A model generated the notes under the pieces. It ran no database searches and was not told where the DNA came from. It saw nothing but the letters and a program-made list of their open reading frames with translations. Position numbers and translations under genes: made by a program. From Agarophyton chilense (lineage: Eukaryota > Rhodophyta > Florideophyceae > Gracilariales > Gracilariaceae): DNA of 64,000 nucleotides. Every line of letters starts with the position of its first letter. The first letter of the stretch is position 1. Below are positions 1-8,305 of this stretch, piece after piece. The stretch spans positions 682,001 to 746,000 of the forward strand of contig JARGXX010000080.1 in assembly GCA_030374765.1 (NCBI GenBank), in the 5' to 3' direction.

Positions 1-1009
1 TCGCGCCTCGTCGCCCAAGACGGGCAAGGCTGCCGATCGATCGCCGGTGCGCGCGGAGCCCGCCACAAACAACCGCCCCAGCGCGCCCATCGCGCGCGAG
101 ACGGCGCCCAATCGCGGCGGCGCGCCCTTGATGAGCTCTGTGGTCAAGGGCAACAGCAGCTCACTGAAAACGGCGGCCACAAAGGCGACGGGCGCGGCGT
201 CGACGACGCCCGAGGCGGGTCGCGCCAACAACGCGCGCAGCTCCGACGGCGACGCCGCGGCGCGCAACGGCGCCAACGCCGCGCAGCCAAGAGAGGCGGT
301 GGCGGCGACGGAGACGGAGACGGAGACGGTGACGACTACGGCGACAGCCGCGGCCGCAGTGGCGGCGGCCGCCGCCGCGACGGCGAATGCAGCAGCGGCG
401 ACTGCTGCTGCAGCAGCAGCAGCAGCAGCAGCAGCGACGGCGGCGACTAGCACGGAGAGCGAAGGCGTGGTGGGCGAGGCGCAGGACACGGAACGCTCGG
501 TGGGAGAAATGAGCGAGAGCGGCGATGCAGTGCTGGATGATCTGGAGATGGGGCTGGCTCAGCTGGAGCACAGGGAAAACGAGGGCGCGGCGACGTCAAA
601 CAAGCGCGCCGGCAGGGGAACGGCGCCGACGCAAACTGCGCGACATCCCGCGGCCGTTCCGTCGTGCTTTCCGAGCGTGGCGGCGCCCATCTTCGAGGGC
701 GAGGACATCTTTGCGCGCTTCGAACCGGACACATTGTTCTTCATTTTCTACTACCAGCAGGGAACGTTTCAGCAGTACCTGGCGGCGAGGGAGTTGAAGA
801 GACAGGGGTGGCGGTTCCATAAAAAGTACCTGACGTGGTTCCAGCGGCATGAGGATCCTAAGGTGTCCACGGATGAGTATGAGACTGGGACGTTTATTTA
901 CTTTGACTACGCCAACGTGGTGGTGAGGGGACAGGGTAGCGGGTGGTGTCAACGCATCAAGTCGGAATTCGCGTTTGAGTACCGCTTTCTGGAAGATGAG
1001 CTGGTGTAG
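1..1009 (+). CDS. NOT3: CCR4-NOT complex subunit NOT3/NOT5, C-terminal part
   Basis: The frame is open from base 2, so the gene begins left of the window; 335 residues are present. Residues about 225-335 are the NOT box of the NOT3/NOT5 family, with hallmark runs [36 protein letters not shown] and [10 protein letters not shown]. This domain docks NOT3 with NOT1/NOT2 in the cytoplasmic mRNA deadenylase complex (family knowledge). The upstream part is low-complexity: Ala/Thr-rich, with a GCA tract at about 400-440 giving poly-Ala. Linkers of this kind are common between the coiled coil and NOT box. The stop TAG is at 1007-1009 and no intron is seen. Family assignment is very firm; NOT3 is favoured over NOT2 because of the [13 protein letters not shown] block. 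Confidence 0.93.
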   Translation, partial: RASSPKTGKAADRSPVRAEPATNNRPSAPIARETAPNRGGAPLMSSVVKGNSSSLKTAATKATGAASTTPEAGRANNARSSDGDAAARNGANAAQPREAVAATETETETVTTTATAAAAVAAAAAATANAAAATAAAAAAAAAAATAATSTESEGVVGEAQDTERSVGEMSESGDAVLDDLEMGLAQLEHRENEGAATSNKRAGRGTAPTQTARHPAAVPSCFPSVAAPIFEGEDIFARFEPDTLFFIFYYQQGTFQQYLAARELKRQGWRFHKKYLTWFQRHEDPKVSTDEYETGTFIYFDYANVVVRGQGSGWCQRIKSEFAFEYRFLEDELV

Positions 1010-1438
1010 ACGCAAGGGAAGCAAGCACGGGAGAAAAAAAAAAGGTAGGCACGGGCAGTGTACATTTTTGAGACAAGCAGAGGGAGGCTTTGTGAGTGTG
1101 TAACTGAAGGGGGCGCGAATGCGCGAGTTGATTGGAGCGGCGTGGCAGCGGGCGGACGACGAAGATGTTGAAGCATGAGAAGCAATTGACACAGGACGCG
1201 ACACGCTCCACGCTTGGCACAAGAAGTGGTGACGACGCGGCATGCTGTAGCGCACGCAAAAAACGCATGTTACAGCTTTATGCACGACGCGCGTCGGTAT
1301 CTTGACACGACAAAGATTGGTGGCGCGGGCGAGCGTGTAAGCAAAAAAGCACATGCCGCCAAGTAGCGCGCGTCGCCATTGAGGCAGTTAGAAGAATGGA
1401 AGCACGCGTGTGTGAGGGTGAGCACTGAGCAGCATACA
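1010..1438. other. Convergent intergenic region
   Basis: This is 429 bp between the stops of the NOT3-like gene (+) and the TMEM115-like gene (-). It should hold both 3' UTRs. I see an A-rich run near 1034-1044 and no RNA gene or further reading frame that looks coding. Confidence 0.5.
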
Positions 1439-2470
1439 CTACACGCGATTGAGGTGGTCGTGTTTGACGAGCGCCGCCGAAGCAGCAGCATCCACTTTGA
1501 GCTTGTGCTCCAGCGCGACGAGCGCGCGCTGGCGGCGTCGCTCCGCGTGCGCGTGCGACGCGCCATCGCCAGCGCGATGCGCGGCGGACACGGGCGACAG
1601 AGGCGACGGTCGAGCGTGAAGCCACGTTTCACGCGCAGGCGCGCATAAACGATAGGCGAGCGCGGCGACGGGCGCAACGATTGGGCGTAGAAACGGCGGA
1701 TACAAGGCGACATACGAGAAGGAATGTTCGGTGGGATGGGTGCGCGCAAAGAAGCGGAGATAGATCCAGGCGACATGCAAGGCGCTTGCAGTCAGAACGC
1801 AGACGCCCGGCGAGGCGCCACTGGCCGCGGCGAGCACGCTTAGCACGAGCAGGTAGCACAGCGGCAGATAGGCGGTGGATATGGTGACGGTGGGGCGCGC
1901 AGACCGCACGCTAACGTGCGCGCGCTCGTTTGTGAGCGCGACGAGCAGCGCGACGCACGACGCGCTGGTGGTGGCAATGGGCGTAAAAACCAAGGCCGGT
2001 CGTCGCGACAGCGCGTAAGCAAGCAACAAGAAAAGACAGGTAGCACTCGCGGCCACAAGGCTGACGGCGGTGACGAAGAATAGAAGACGCGACGAAGACC
2101 ACGACGCAAGTCCGCATCGCGCCACCGCCAGCAGCACTGCTACGTTGAGCGCGGCAAGCGTGGCGTGTCTCTCGAACATTGCCGCCGTTAGCACGTTCCA
2201 TAGCGTGCCCTGTGCGAGCGTTGCCGCCGGCACAAGCGCCACATTTCGTGTCACCGCGTCGCGCGCGGCGCGCGGTAACACGCGCCACATGGCGTGCGTC
2301 AGCCCCGCGTGCACTGCCAGCGCGAGCGGCAGCGGCGCCGGCGCCGTCGATAACGACGACGACGACGACGACGACAAGGACAAGGACTGCGACGGCGGCG
2401 GCGGCGGCGGCGGCGACGGCGGCGACGACGGCGGCGATGCGCGATCGGGCGACGGCTCTGAGGACGACAT
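1439..2470 (-). CDS. TMEM115/DUF1751-like Golgi multi-pass membrane protein
   Basis: The protein is 343 residues, starting at the ATG read from 2470-2468 (MSSSEPSPDRASPP); the frame stays open further upstream but that part is Arg-rich and looks non-coding. The N-terminus is a Ser/Pro low-complexity tract made by trinucleotide repeats. It is followed by several hydrophobic segments. The TMEM115 signature LWNVLTAAMFE lies near residue 88, and the C-terminal cytosolic end carries a segment like PLSPVSAAHRAG followed by AERRRQRALVALEHKL. Family members are rhomboid-like Golgi proteins without protease residues, linked to retrograde transport. It is transcribed divergently from the zinc-finger gene. 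Confidence 0.75.
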   Translation of the reverse strand: MSSSEPSPDRASPPSSPPSPPPPPPPSQSLSLSSSSSSSLSTAPAPLPLALAVHAGLTHAMWRVLPRAARDAVTRNVALVPAATLAQGTLWNVLTAAMFERHATLAALNVAVLLAVARCGLASWSSSRLLFFVTAVSLVAASATCLFLLLAYALSRRPALVFTPIATTSASCVALLVALTNERAHVSVRSARPTVTISTAYLPLCYLLVLSVLAAASGASPGVCVLTASALHVAWIYLRFFARTHPTEHSFSYVALYPPFLRPIVAPVAALAYRLCAPARETWLHARPSPLSPVSAAHRAGDGASHAHAERRRQRALVALEHKLKVDAAASAALVKHDHLNRV

Positions 2471-2806
2471 GGGCGCGCGACACACACACAACACACACAG
2501 GCGGCGGAGGCGGCGGTGGCGGCGGTGGCGGGCGGCAGCCGGCGGACGGGGGGCGGGCAGAGTGTCAGCGACGGCGGCGGTGGAACAGACGACGCGCGCG
2601 AAACATGAAAAAAAAAAAAAAAAAAAAAAACGCCAACAAGGGAGCAGCGCCGTGTGCACGGCAGCAGCAGCAACGCGCTGCACTGTAACTGCCATGCCAC
2701 GCGCGTGGACGCCTGCCAACTGGCGCGCGCACGCACAGCACGCGTTCTTCTAAATGACGCCCACGTCAGCACGCTCGCGTGGAACAGTCCGCCGTCTTTG
2801 TCGCAA
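2471..2806. promoter_or_regulatory. Divergent promoter region with long poly-A run
   Basis: This is the 336-bp interval between the start codons of the TMEM115-like (-) and C2H2 (+) genes, so it must contain both 5' leaders. It includes GGC/GGT microsatellite at about 2500-2530 and an uninterrupted run of 23 A at 2608-2630. A poly(dA:dT) tract of this length would normally exclude nucleosomes (general knowledge). No clear TATA box is visible. Confidence 0.45.
2608..2630. repeat. Homopolymer A(23)
   Basis: There is an uninterrupted run of 23 adenines in an otherwise GC-rich region. It lies inside the shared promoter of two divergent genes. Confidence 0.95.
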
Positions 2807-3766
2807 ATGTCCTCCTCGACCGTCGTTACTTCCCCCCCCCCCCCCTCCCCCTCCCCCTTCTTCGCGCTTAAAAGCGTCGTCGCGCCTGCCTTTCCCGTCC
2901 CGTGCCCTCCGTCTCCGATCGCTGCCCCCCTGCCCCCCCCCCCCGCTTCGCTTTCTGTCACTCCCCAATCCAAAAGTCCGCAGAGGCGTATGGAATTCCA
3001 CGCCGTCTCGCCCGTGCCGTCCGCCCACTCCGCCGCCGCCGCGCCGCCCATGTCGCCGCCGTCGTCGTCGCTGTCGTCGTCGACGTCGTCGTCATCGCAC
3101 TCCCACTACTGGCGCCCCACGCGCGCCGCCAACCACAGCAGCCCCAGCAGCGCAGACTACTGGAGCACGGTACTAAACGCGCCGTCCGGCAAGTACGACT
3201 GCGTGGGGTGCCACGCCATGTACAGCACACACGCCGCGCTTCAACAACACCAGCTCAAGTGCGTGTACTTTGGCACGGGGCACCACAAGGCGCATCCCAT
3301 CGGCGTGGTGCCCGACAAGCCGTATCAGTGCGCACAGTGTCTGGTGGCGTTCAAGAAGAACTCCAACCTGGTCAAACACATGAAGCTGGTGCATCTAGGC
3401 GAGCGCAACTTCGAATGTCCCTATGGCGAGTGCGGTCGCATGTTTGGTCAAAAGTCCAACCTCAACAGTCACGTACGCGCCGTTCACCTGCACCAACGCC
3501 CGTTCAAGTGTCACAAGCCTGGGTGCACACGCGCGTTTTCGCAAAAGTCGGGGCTCAAGGCGCACATCAAGACGGTGCACGACGGCGAACGGCCGTACAA
3601 GTGCGACGCGTGCTCAGCGGCATTTGGTCATCGCGGCGATCTCAACCGCCACATCCGCGTGCTGCACAACAAGGAGCGTCCTTACGAATGTCAGCTGTGT
3701 CCGGGACACAAGACGTTTGGACGCAAGTCCGTTCTGGCGCGTCACATGCAAACGCACCGCGTGTAG
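2807..3766 (+). CDS. C2H2 zinc-finger protein with six tandem fingers
   Basis: The protein is 319 residues from the ATG at 2807. An in-frame ATG at 2990 is a possible alternative start, because the first 60 residues are Pro/Ser-rich. Residues about 130-316 hold six consecutive fingers of the form YxCxxC...HxxxH (one with C-x4-C spacing). The linkers resemble TFIIIA/ZNF type (H-x5-RPF/YxC). The first finger ends in H-x4-C and is atypical. Most likely a DNA-binding nuclear transcription factor; the target is unknown. A Ser/Ala/Pro-rich N-terminus precedes the fingers. There is no intron. Stop TAG is at 3764-3766. Confidence 0.85.
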   Translation: MSSSTVVTSPPPPSPSPFFALKSVVAPAFPVPCPPSPIAAPLPPPPASLSVTPQSKSPQRRMEFHAVSPVPSAHSAAAAPPMSPPSSSLSSSTSSSSHSHYWRPTRAANHSSPSSADYWSTVLNAPSGKYDCVGCHAMYSTHAALQQHQLKCVYFGTGHHKAHPIGVVPDKPYQCAQCLVAFKKNSNLVKHMKLVHLGERNFECPYGECGRMFGQKSNLNSHVRAVHLHQRPFKCHKPGCTRAFSQKSGLKAHIKTVHDGERPYKCDACSAAFGHRGDLNRHIRVLHNKERPYECQLCPGHKTFGRKSVLARHMQTHRV

Positions 3767-3845
3767 TAAACCACAACAGCAACAACCACAACAGCAAAAA
3801 CCACAACAACAACAACAACAACAACAACAACACTCACACTAACTA
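3767..3845 (+). repeat. CAA-rich microsatellite in the 3' region of the zinc-finger gene
   Basis: An imperfect (CAA)n tract with interruptions follows the stop codon of the C2H2 gene. The purest part is at about 3804-3834. It probably belongs to the 3' UTR. Confidence 0.8.
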
Positions 3846-3883
3846 CGGCAGTGAAGATGTAAAACACAAAAAGTTTACAACTG

Positions 3884-5050
3884 TTACCCGCGCTTTAGCG
3901 AGAAGCAGCGCACGCGCATCGCGTCGCACAACTGACGCAACACACAACACGCTCTCCATGCGTTATACGCGGCGGCGCCGCCAAGCGCGCCCGCCACAAC
4001 CGCGTGCGCCACACACATGCCAACCACGCCGCGCTCCGCGCCCACGACGGCGCCGCAAGCCACGGCGGCGGGCACAAGCAGCGGTGATGCGCGCGGGAAC
4101 TCACACCGTGCCAAATGCGCCAACATGACTCGCGTCACCACGTCGAACATAGCGGCACCAGCCATCCACATGAGTGCCACACCGCAGCGCGCGAACACGC
4201 GCGGCGCCGCAACCGCCGTGCCCAGAAACAGCGCCGAATGTAGTAACAACGGTTGCGACAGTTGCAACGCGTTGCAAAGTGCGTGGCGTGCGTGCAAACC
4301 GCGCCGACGCGCATGTTGTACCATACCGATTATGTTGCCGACCACGGCGTGCGTGCTGGCCAGTAGCGCCATTGCCGTTGCGACGCGACGCAACGCGATG
4401 GCGTCATGTACGCGACGGTGCCACACAGACGGTCCGGCGGCGGCTGTGAGCGCGTACATGACGCACAGCAGCACAATGCCCTCGTTGGGTCCGTTGATGG
4501 CGCGCAGCACCATGCTGCCCGTCACATACTCCTCCACCGTGGCCATGAACAGCATGGCGTGTCCCAGCACGAGTAACAGCAGCATGGACTCGCCGTCGCA
4601 GCCCGCCTGCATGGCGGCCAGCATGCTCATGCCCGATAGCGTCACGTTGAGCGCGTCGCAGCCGTGGTCAAACAGCTGTCCCAGCGCCGACGAGCTGTTG
4701 GTGCGTCGCGCCTGCTTCCCGTCCAGATTGTCCAGCACCATGTAACTGAACAGCGTGATGGCCGCCAGCGCATACGCGCCGCGCGGCGCCGCGCGCGACA
4801 GATCCACGCTATAGTAAAGCAACTGTGCGTGCGACAGCACCACCAACAACAAGCCGCCCAGCGTGATGGAGTTTGGAGCTACCCATGGCGGAAACGCGTA
4901 TACCACGCGTTCGTACACGTCGTTCATCACATAACGCCGCAGCACCGATCGATCTTCTCCGCTATACTTGTACCTTCGCAACGCCTCGACGTGCGTGTTG
5001 TGCAGCTGCGGCACGTACCACCATTCGGTCGTCTTCATCGTGTTGGACAT
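3884..5050 (-). CDS. CDP-alcohol phosphatidyltransferase (choline/ethanolaminephosphotransferase)
   Basis: The protein is 388 residues from the ATG at 5050; a second ATG at 5038 is the next choice. The CDP-alcohol phosphotransferase signature D-G-x2-A-R-x8-G-x3-D-x3-D is complete at about residues 104-132 (LDGKQARR, then ALGQLFDHGCD). Several hydrophobic segments follow. Length and order match the EPT1/CPT1 family, which moves phosphocholine or phosphoethanolamine from the CDP carrier to diacylglycerol in the ER/Golgi, the last step of the Kennedy pathway. Substrate preference cannot be read from sequence. The 5' side faces the methyltransferase-like gene 265 bp away. Confidence 0.9.
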   Translation of the reverse strand: MSNTMKTTEWWYVPQLHNTHVEALRRYKYSGEDRSVLRRYVMNDVYERVVYAFPPWVAPNSITLGGLLLVVLSHAQLLYYSVDLSRAAPRGAYALAAITLFSYMVLDNLDGKQARRTNSSSALGQLFDHGCDALNVTLSGMSMLAAMQAGCDGESMLLLLVLGHAMLFMATVEEYVTGSMVLRAINGPNEGIVLLCVMYALTAAAGPSVWHRRVHDAIALRRVATAMALLASTHAVVGNIIGMVQHARRRGLHARHALCNALQLSQPLLLHSALFLGTAVAAPRVFARCGVALMWMAGAAMFDVVTRVMLAHLARCEFPRASPLLVPAAVACGAVVGAERGVVGMCVAHAVVAGALGGAAAYNAWRACCVLRQLCDAMRVRCFSLKRG

Positions 5051-5239
5051 GTGCGTGCTCGCAGACGACACCGACGCGAGTGCACGCTGGTGTCGGTGTG
5101 CGCATGCATGCGGAGCACAACGCGCCCAAAGTTTTGAAAACTTTTGCAGCTCTCTCAATTCGAACAGCCACAAGCCGTGACGCCCAATTGAAGAGCCTCT
5201 TCTTCTCTCTGTCTCTTTCACAAAAGTACATACAAACAG

Positions 5240-5280
5240 CAACAACAACAAACAAACAAACAAACAAACAAACAAACAAC
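5240..5280. repeat. (CAAA)n microsatellite in a divergent promoter
   Basis: A tetranucleotide CAAA run, preceded by CAA units, lies between two divergent start codons (5050 and 5316) and just upstream of the methyltransferase-like gene. Confidence 0.85.
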
Positions 5281-5315
5281 CCTCCTTCCGCGCGCATCCC
5301 GCCTGCGCTCGCACC

Positions 5316-5674
5316 ATGCATCCCCGCAGTCGTAGTGGCAATCGTACGTTGGCGACGCCGCAGCAGCTGCTGCTGCTGCTGCTGCTGCTGCTGTGCGCGG
5401 CGCGTCGCAGCTGCGCGGCGCCGCTGCGTGGCGCAGTGGCAGCGCGCCGCTCAGCGCGGGTGGCGCAGCTGGTGGCATCGCGCGCGGCGGGAATAGGTGA
5501 GGTGACGCAGCACAGCACGCACTTTGGACGTAGCTTACACGCAGTGTTTGGTCGACGGAGGGCGCGCCACGCGCGCAGTCGAAGCTCAGGTGTGGCGCTT
5601 GGAAAGCTCACGCTGCGTAAGGCCGAGCAGCAACACGGTGGTGGCGACGGCGACGGCGAGGACGGTGATGACGA

Positions 5675-5722
<48 letters not shown>

Positions 5723-6461
5723 TAGCGACGGCGACAGCGACAGCGACGAGAGCGATGGTGGTGGCGGTGCGGCACGTAAGGCGTCGGCGTCGGATGAGCA
5801 AAGCATCTCAAAGACAATTCGCACAGTGGACGGCGACGGAATGGTGGACGACGTGAACGTGACACACATCCGTTACATGATATTCAAGATCATCAAAGCA
5901 AATAACATTCGGTCGGTGGTGGACATGCCGTGTGCAAACTCGTTACAGTGGTTCCCACACCTGCTGGAGCGTATCGACTTTGAAATGGGCGACTTCAAGT
6001 ACTACTGCGTGGACTCGGGCACGGACACGCTGCAGCAGGTGCGGCAGCACTTTGGTGAGGCGGGTAACCCGGAGTTTCTGTCCATGACGCCGGACGCGGC
6101 GCACGCGCTGCCCAAGGTGGACATGGTGTTCAGCTGGGGCGGGCCGCAGCAATGGGGCGTGCGCAACACGTGGGCGTTCTTCACGGCGCTGCGCAGCGTA
6201 CGCCCCAAGTTTCTGATGATCACCAACAACCCCGGCGTCACCAACAGTAACGACCGAGACGGTACTCTCAACCTCCGCAAGCAACCGTTCCACGTAAGTG
6301 CGCACTCTCTCTCTCTCTTTGTTGTTCTCACTCACTCACTCACCCGCTGTCGTTGTGCGCAGTTCTCCAAGGCCATGCGCGTCATTTCCGATGTCACCGT
6401 GGGCCACGTCCCCAAGCAACTGCTGCTATACAAGATGGACTCCATTCGCAAGGGCTTCTGA
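5316..6461 (+). CDS. Secretory-pathway SAM-methyltransferase-like protein with poly-Asp tract
   Basis: ATG at 5316. A typical cleavable signal peptide comes first: a basic start, then poly-Leu encoded by a CTG repeat. A low-complexity acidic run of Asp (GAC/GAT repeat, about 5660-5760) follows, then a globular domain from about residue 180. The segment VVDMPCANSLQWFP at about residue 199 resembles a class I methyltransferase motif I region. Further on are an acidic YYCVDSG strand and a PKVDMVFSWGG motif-IV-like block. A 69-bp intron (6294-6362, GTAAGT...GCAG) is a multiple of three and contains no stop, so the frame reads through it. The spliced product is 358 residues; the unspliced one would be 381. 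Substrate unknown; Golgi or secreted polysaccharide modification is only a guess. Confidence 0.7.
5640..5755 (+). repeat. GAC/GAT trinucleotide repeat inside coding sequence
   Basis: A tract of GAC, GAT and GGC triplets encodes a nearly pure Asp run, then Asp/Ser/Gly. It is in frame, so the array changes protein length without breaking it. Confidence 0.9.
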
Positions 6462-6536
6462 GATGAAAACAAAACTGATTCACAGGTTCACCCCCAAATC
6501 GTATCATTTAGCCAAAGCACATTTACCTTCAACGCA

Positions 6537-7370
6537 TCAAGTCGACAGCGCGTGCGCGGCAGCCAGCACGCCACGCGCGTCAACGCTGGCAAGCAGCGCA
6601 GCGGTGGCGCCTCCGCCGCCACCGCCGCCACAGCCCATGGCGTCTGCGCAGTTCCGCGCGCCGTCACCGCGGTCAAACACGCCACGCGGTAGCTTCCACG
6701 GCGGACAGCCGTCGCGCACACGTAACGTAGCGCACGCCTCGGCCACGGTCCAGCCGAACCACGTGAGCGTGAGATGGTACACCAGCAACACGCCCAGAAG
6801 CGCGCCGCCGCACGCCAGCACGTAGTTGATCTGCAATTGTGCCACAGTGCGCACGTCCACGCGCTGCTCGCCGCGTACCACGCGCGTCACAATCTCGCGC
6901 GACGTCGGCGCCATAAGCGTCGCTTGTAGCGCGCATGCCGCGCTGCCCACTGCTAGCAGATGTACAAACGGCTTGTAGTTGTGCGCTGCAATGCACACCG
7001 AAAGCACGCCGCAATGGTGAGACACGCGTGGTAGACATCTTCCGCAGCGCGAGCAATGTCGCGTGCGTCCCAGTTTCACCGCATTACATCGCCCGCATCG
7101 TGTATGTGTTTGTTGTGTGCCCAATCGCTCCACCAGCTCGTCGTAGCCACGCAGCGTGTGCTCCGAGTAAATGAGCTGTTGTAGAAACAGCGCGTAGCCA
7201 AACAGAAACAGTGCTACGGGATGCAGCCATGCGTGTGATGGAACAATTCGCCACACCGCGTGTGCGTACAATGCGCAGATGGTCGCCACTAGACCACATC
7301 TGCACGCCGCTATCCGCCTGCGTCTGTCACGCGCGTTGCTCCCTTCTTGTCGCTGCTTGTCGTGTGCCAT
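6537..7370 (-). CDS. Degenerate DHHC-family (palmitoyltransferase-like) membrane protein
   Basis: The protein is 277 residues from the ATG at 7370 (MAHDKQ); an in-frame ATG at 7448 would add 26 residues. The cysteine-rich domain keeps the zinc ligands: C-x2-C, then HCSRCGRCLP, then HHC. The signature tetrapeptide, however, is SHHC rather than DHHC. The following CVG-x2-N is changed to CIAAHN, and the W and N between them are replaced. Hydrophobic segments flank the domain as in protein S-acyltransferases. The acylated cysteine is present, but loss of the Asp makes activity uncertain. The C-terminus has a Gly run. Transcribed toward the methyltransferase-like gene, with stops 75 bp apart. Confidence 0.72.
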   Translation of the reverse strand: MAHDKQRQEGSNARDRRRRIAACRCGLVATICALYAHAVWRIVPSHAWLHPVALFLFGYALFLQQLIYSEHTLRGYDELVERLGTQQTHTRCGRCNAVKLGRTRHCSRCGRCLPRVSHHCGVLSVCIAAHNYKPFVHLLAVGSAACALQATLMAPTSREIVTRVVRGEQRVDVRTVAQLQINYVLACGGALLGVLLVYHLTLTWFGWTVAEACATLRVRDGCPPWKLPRGVFDRGDGARNCADAMGCGGGGGGGATAALLASVDARGVLAAAHALST

Positions 7371-7693
7371 TCCACTACTTGTCCCCGTGCTCCATCTCAC
7401 CAAGCGCTCCACCACGACGACTTCAACAATGTAGCAGTACCAATTCATGCACGTACTTCCGTACCTTCGTTGGTATTTTAGGTGCTCACCGCCAAAACAA
7501 TTCACAAAAAAAAATGCGCCGCCGCGCTCACCGCGCGTTCACCATCCCATCGCTGCCCAACCGCCCAAGTGCTCGTCAACGTTGCAATGATTCTCCACCC
7601 CGCTCAGGTCGTATGTGTGTGCGCGCCTCCATCATCATCGCTGGTCCGAGCTTTAAACAAAACAAAAAAACCATAAAGCTTAAACACACGCTC
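7371..7693. promoter_or_regulatory. Divergent promoter of the DHHC-like and DHFR genes
   Basis: This 323-bp spacer lies between opposing start codons. On the plus side, an in-frame ATG at 7514 opens an Arg-rich 60-residue extension of DHFR without stops. Part of the region could therefore be coding (a possible targeting leader) rather than 5' UTR. Confidence 0.4.
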
Positions 7694-8290
7694 ATGTCCA
7701 TCATATCCGCCGTCGTCGCCTACTGTCGTGTCAATCGAGTTATTGGAAACCGTAATTCTTTGCCCTGGCCACATCTTTCCAACGACATGCACCGCTTTTC
7801 CAGGCTCACCACCAACCATGCCATCATAATGGGTCGTCAAACATTCCTCTCCGACGAGTTGAATGGACAGCCCTTGCCGCACCGACGTACCATAGTCTTG
7901 TCCACGAGCACCACGTGGGTTCCTCCACCCGGTGTTCTGCACGCATCCGATTGGCATGAAGCCCTGTTGCTGGCTCACTCTGGCTTCGGTGCCGCCGGAT
8001 ACACCAACGGCGCCCATACCGTCGCAATTCCCACCGCCCCACGCCATGTGTTTGTCGTGGGCGGCGAATCTGTCTACAAACTCGCCCTGCGCAACGGCTG
8101 CCAATGGGTGTTTGCCACTGAGATTGAGGGCCACATGCAAGGCGACACATTCTTTCCACAATTACCGCAACACCAGTGGTATCGAGTACACCCCGACGAC
8201 TGCCCCAAGCACTGGGCTTCTCCAACCCCTGTCCATGAGCACGGCATCTCTTATTCCTTTGTCACCTACAGAAAACGACTCCCGATATGA
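7694..8290 (+). CDS. DHFR: Dihydrofolate reductase, monofunctional
   Basis: The protein is 198 residues from the ATG at 7694. Diagnostic motifs are all present: VIGNRNSLPW (Met20-loop region), the catalytic acid in LSNDMHRF, IIMGRQTF for NADPH binding, RRTIVLS, and VFVVGGESVY for the GG cis-peptide. It reduces dihydrofolate to tetrahydrofolate with NADPH. Most plants and many protists encode DHFR fused to thymidylate synthase; here the frame stops right after the DHFR domain and the next gene is PurM on the other strand, so no fused TS exists. An in-frame upstream ATG (7514) could add a basic leader. The stop codon is 15 bp from the convergent PurM stop. Confidence 0.92.
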   Translation: MSIISAVVAYCRVNRVIGNRNSLPWPHLSNDMHRFSRLTTNHAIIMGRQTFLSDELNGQPLPHRRTIVLSTSTTWVPPPGVLHASDWHEALLLAHSGFGAAGYTNGAHTVAIPTAPRHVFVVGGESVYKLALRNGCQWVFATEIEGHMQGDTFFPQLPQHQWYRVHPDDCPKHWASPTPVHEHGISYSFVTYRKRLPI

Positions 8291-8305
8291 CTTCTCTGTC
8301 ACAGC

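Noticed and set aside
161-571. Minus-strand frames rich in Cys and Arg opposite the NOT3 gene
   Set aside because: They are the mirror of the Ala-coding trinucleotide repeat and have no domain.
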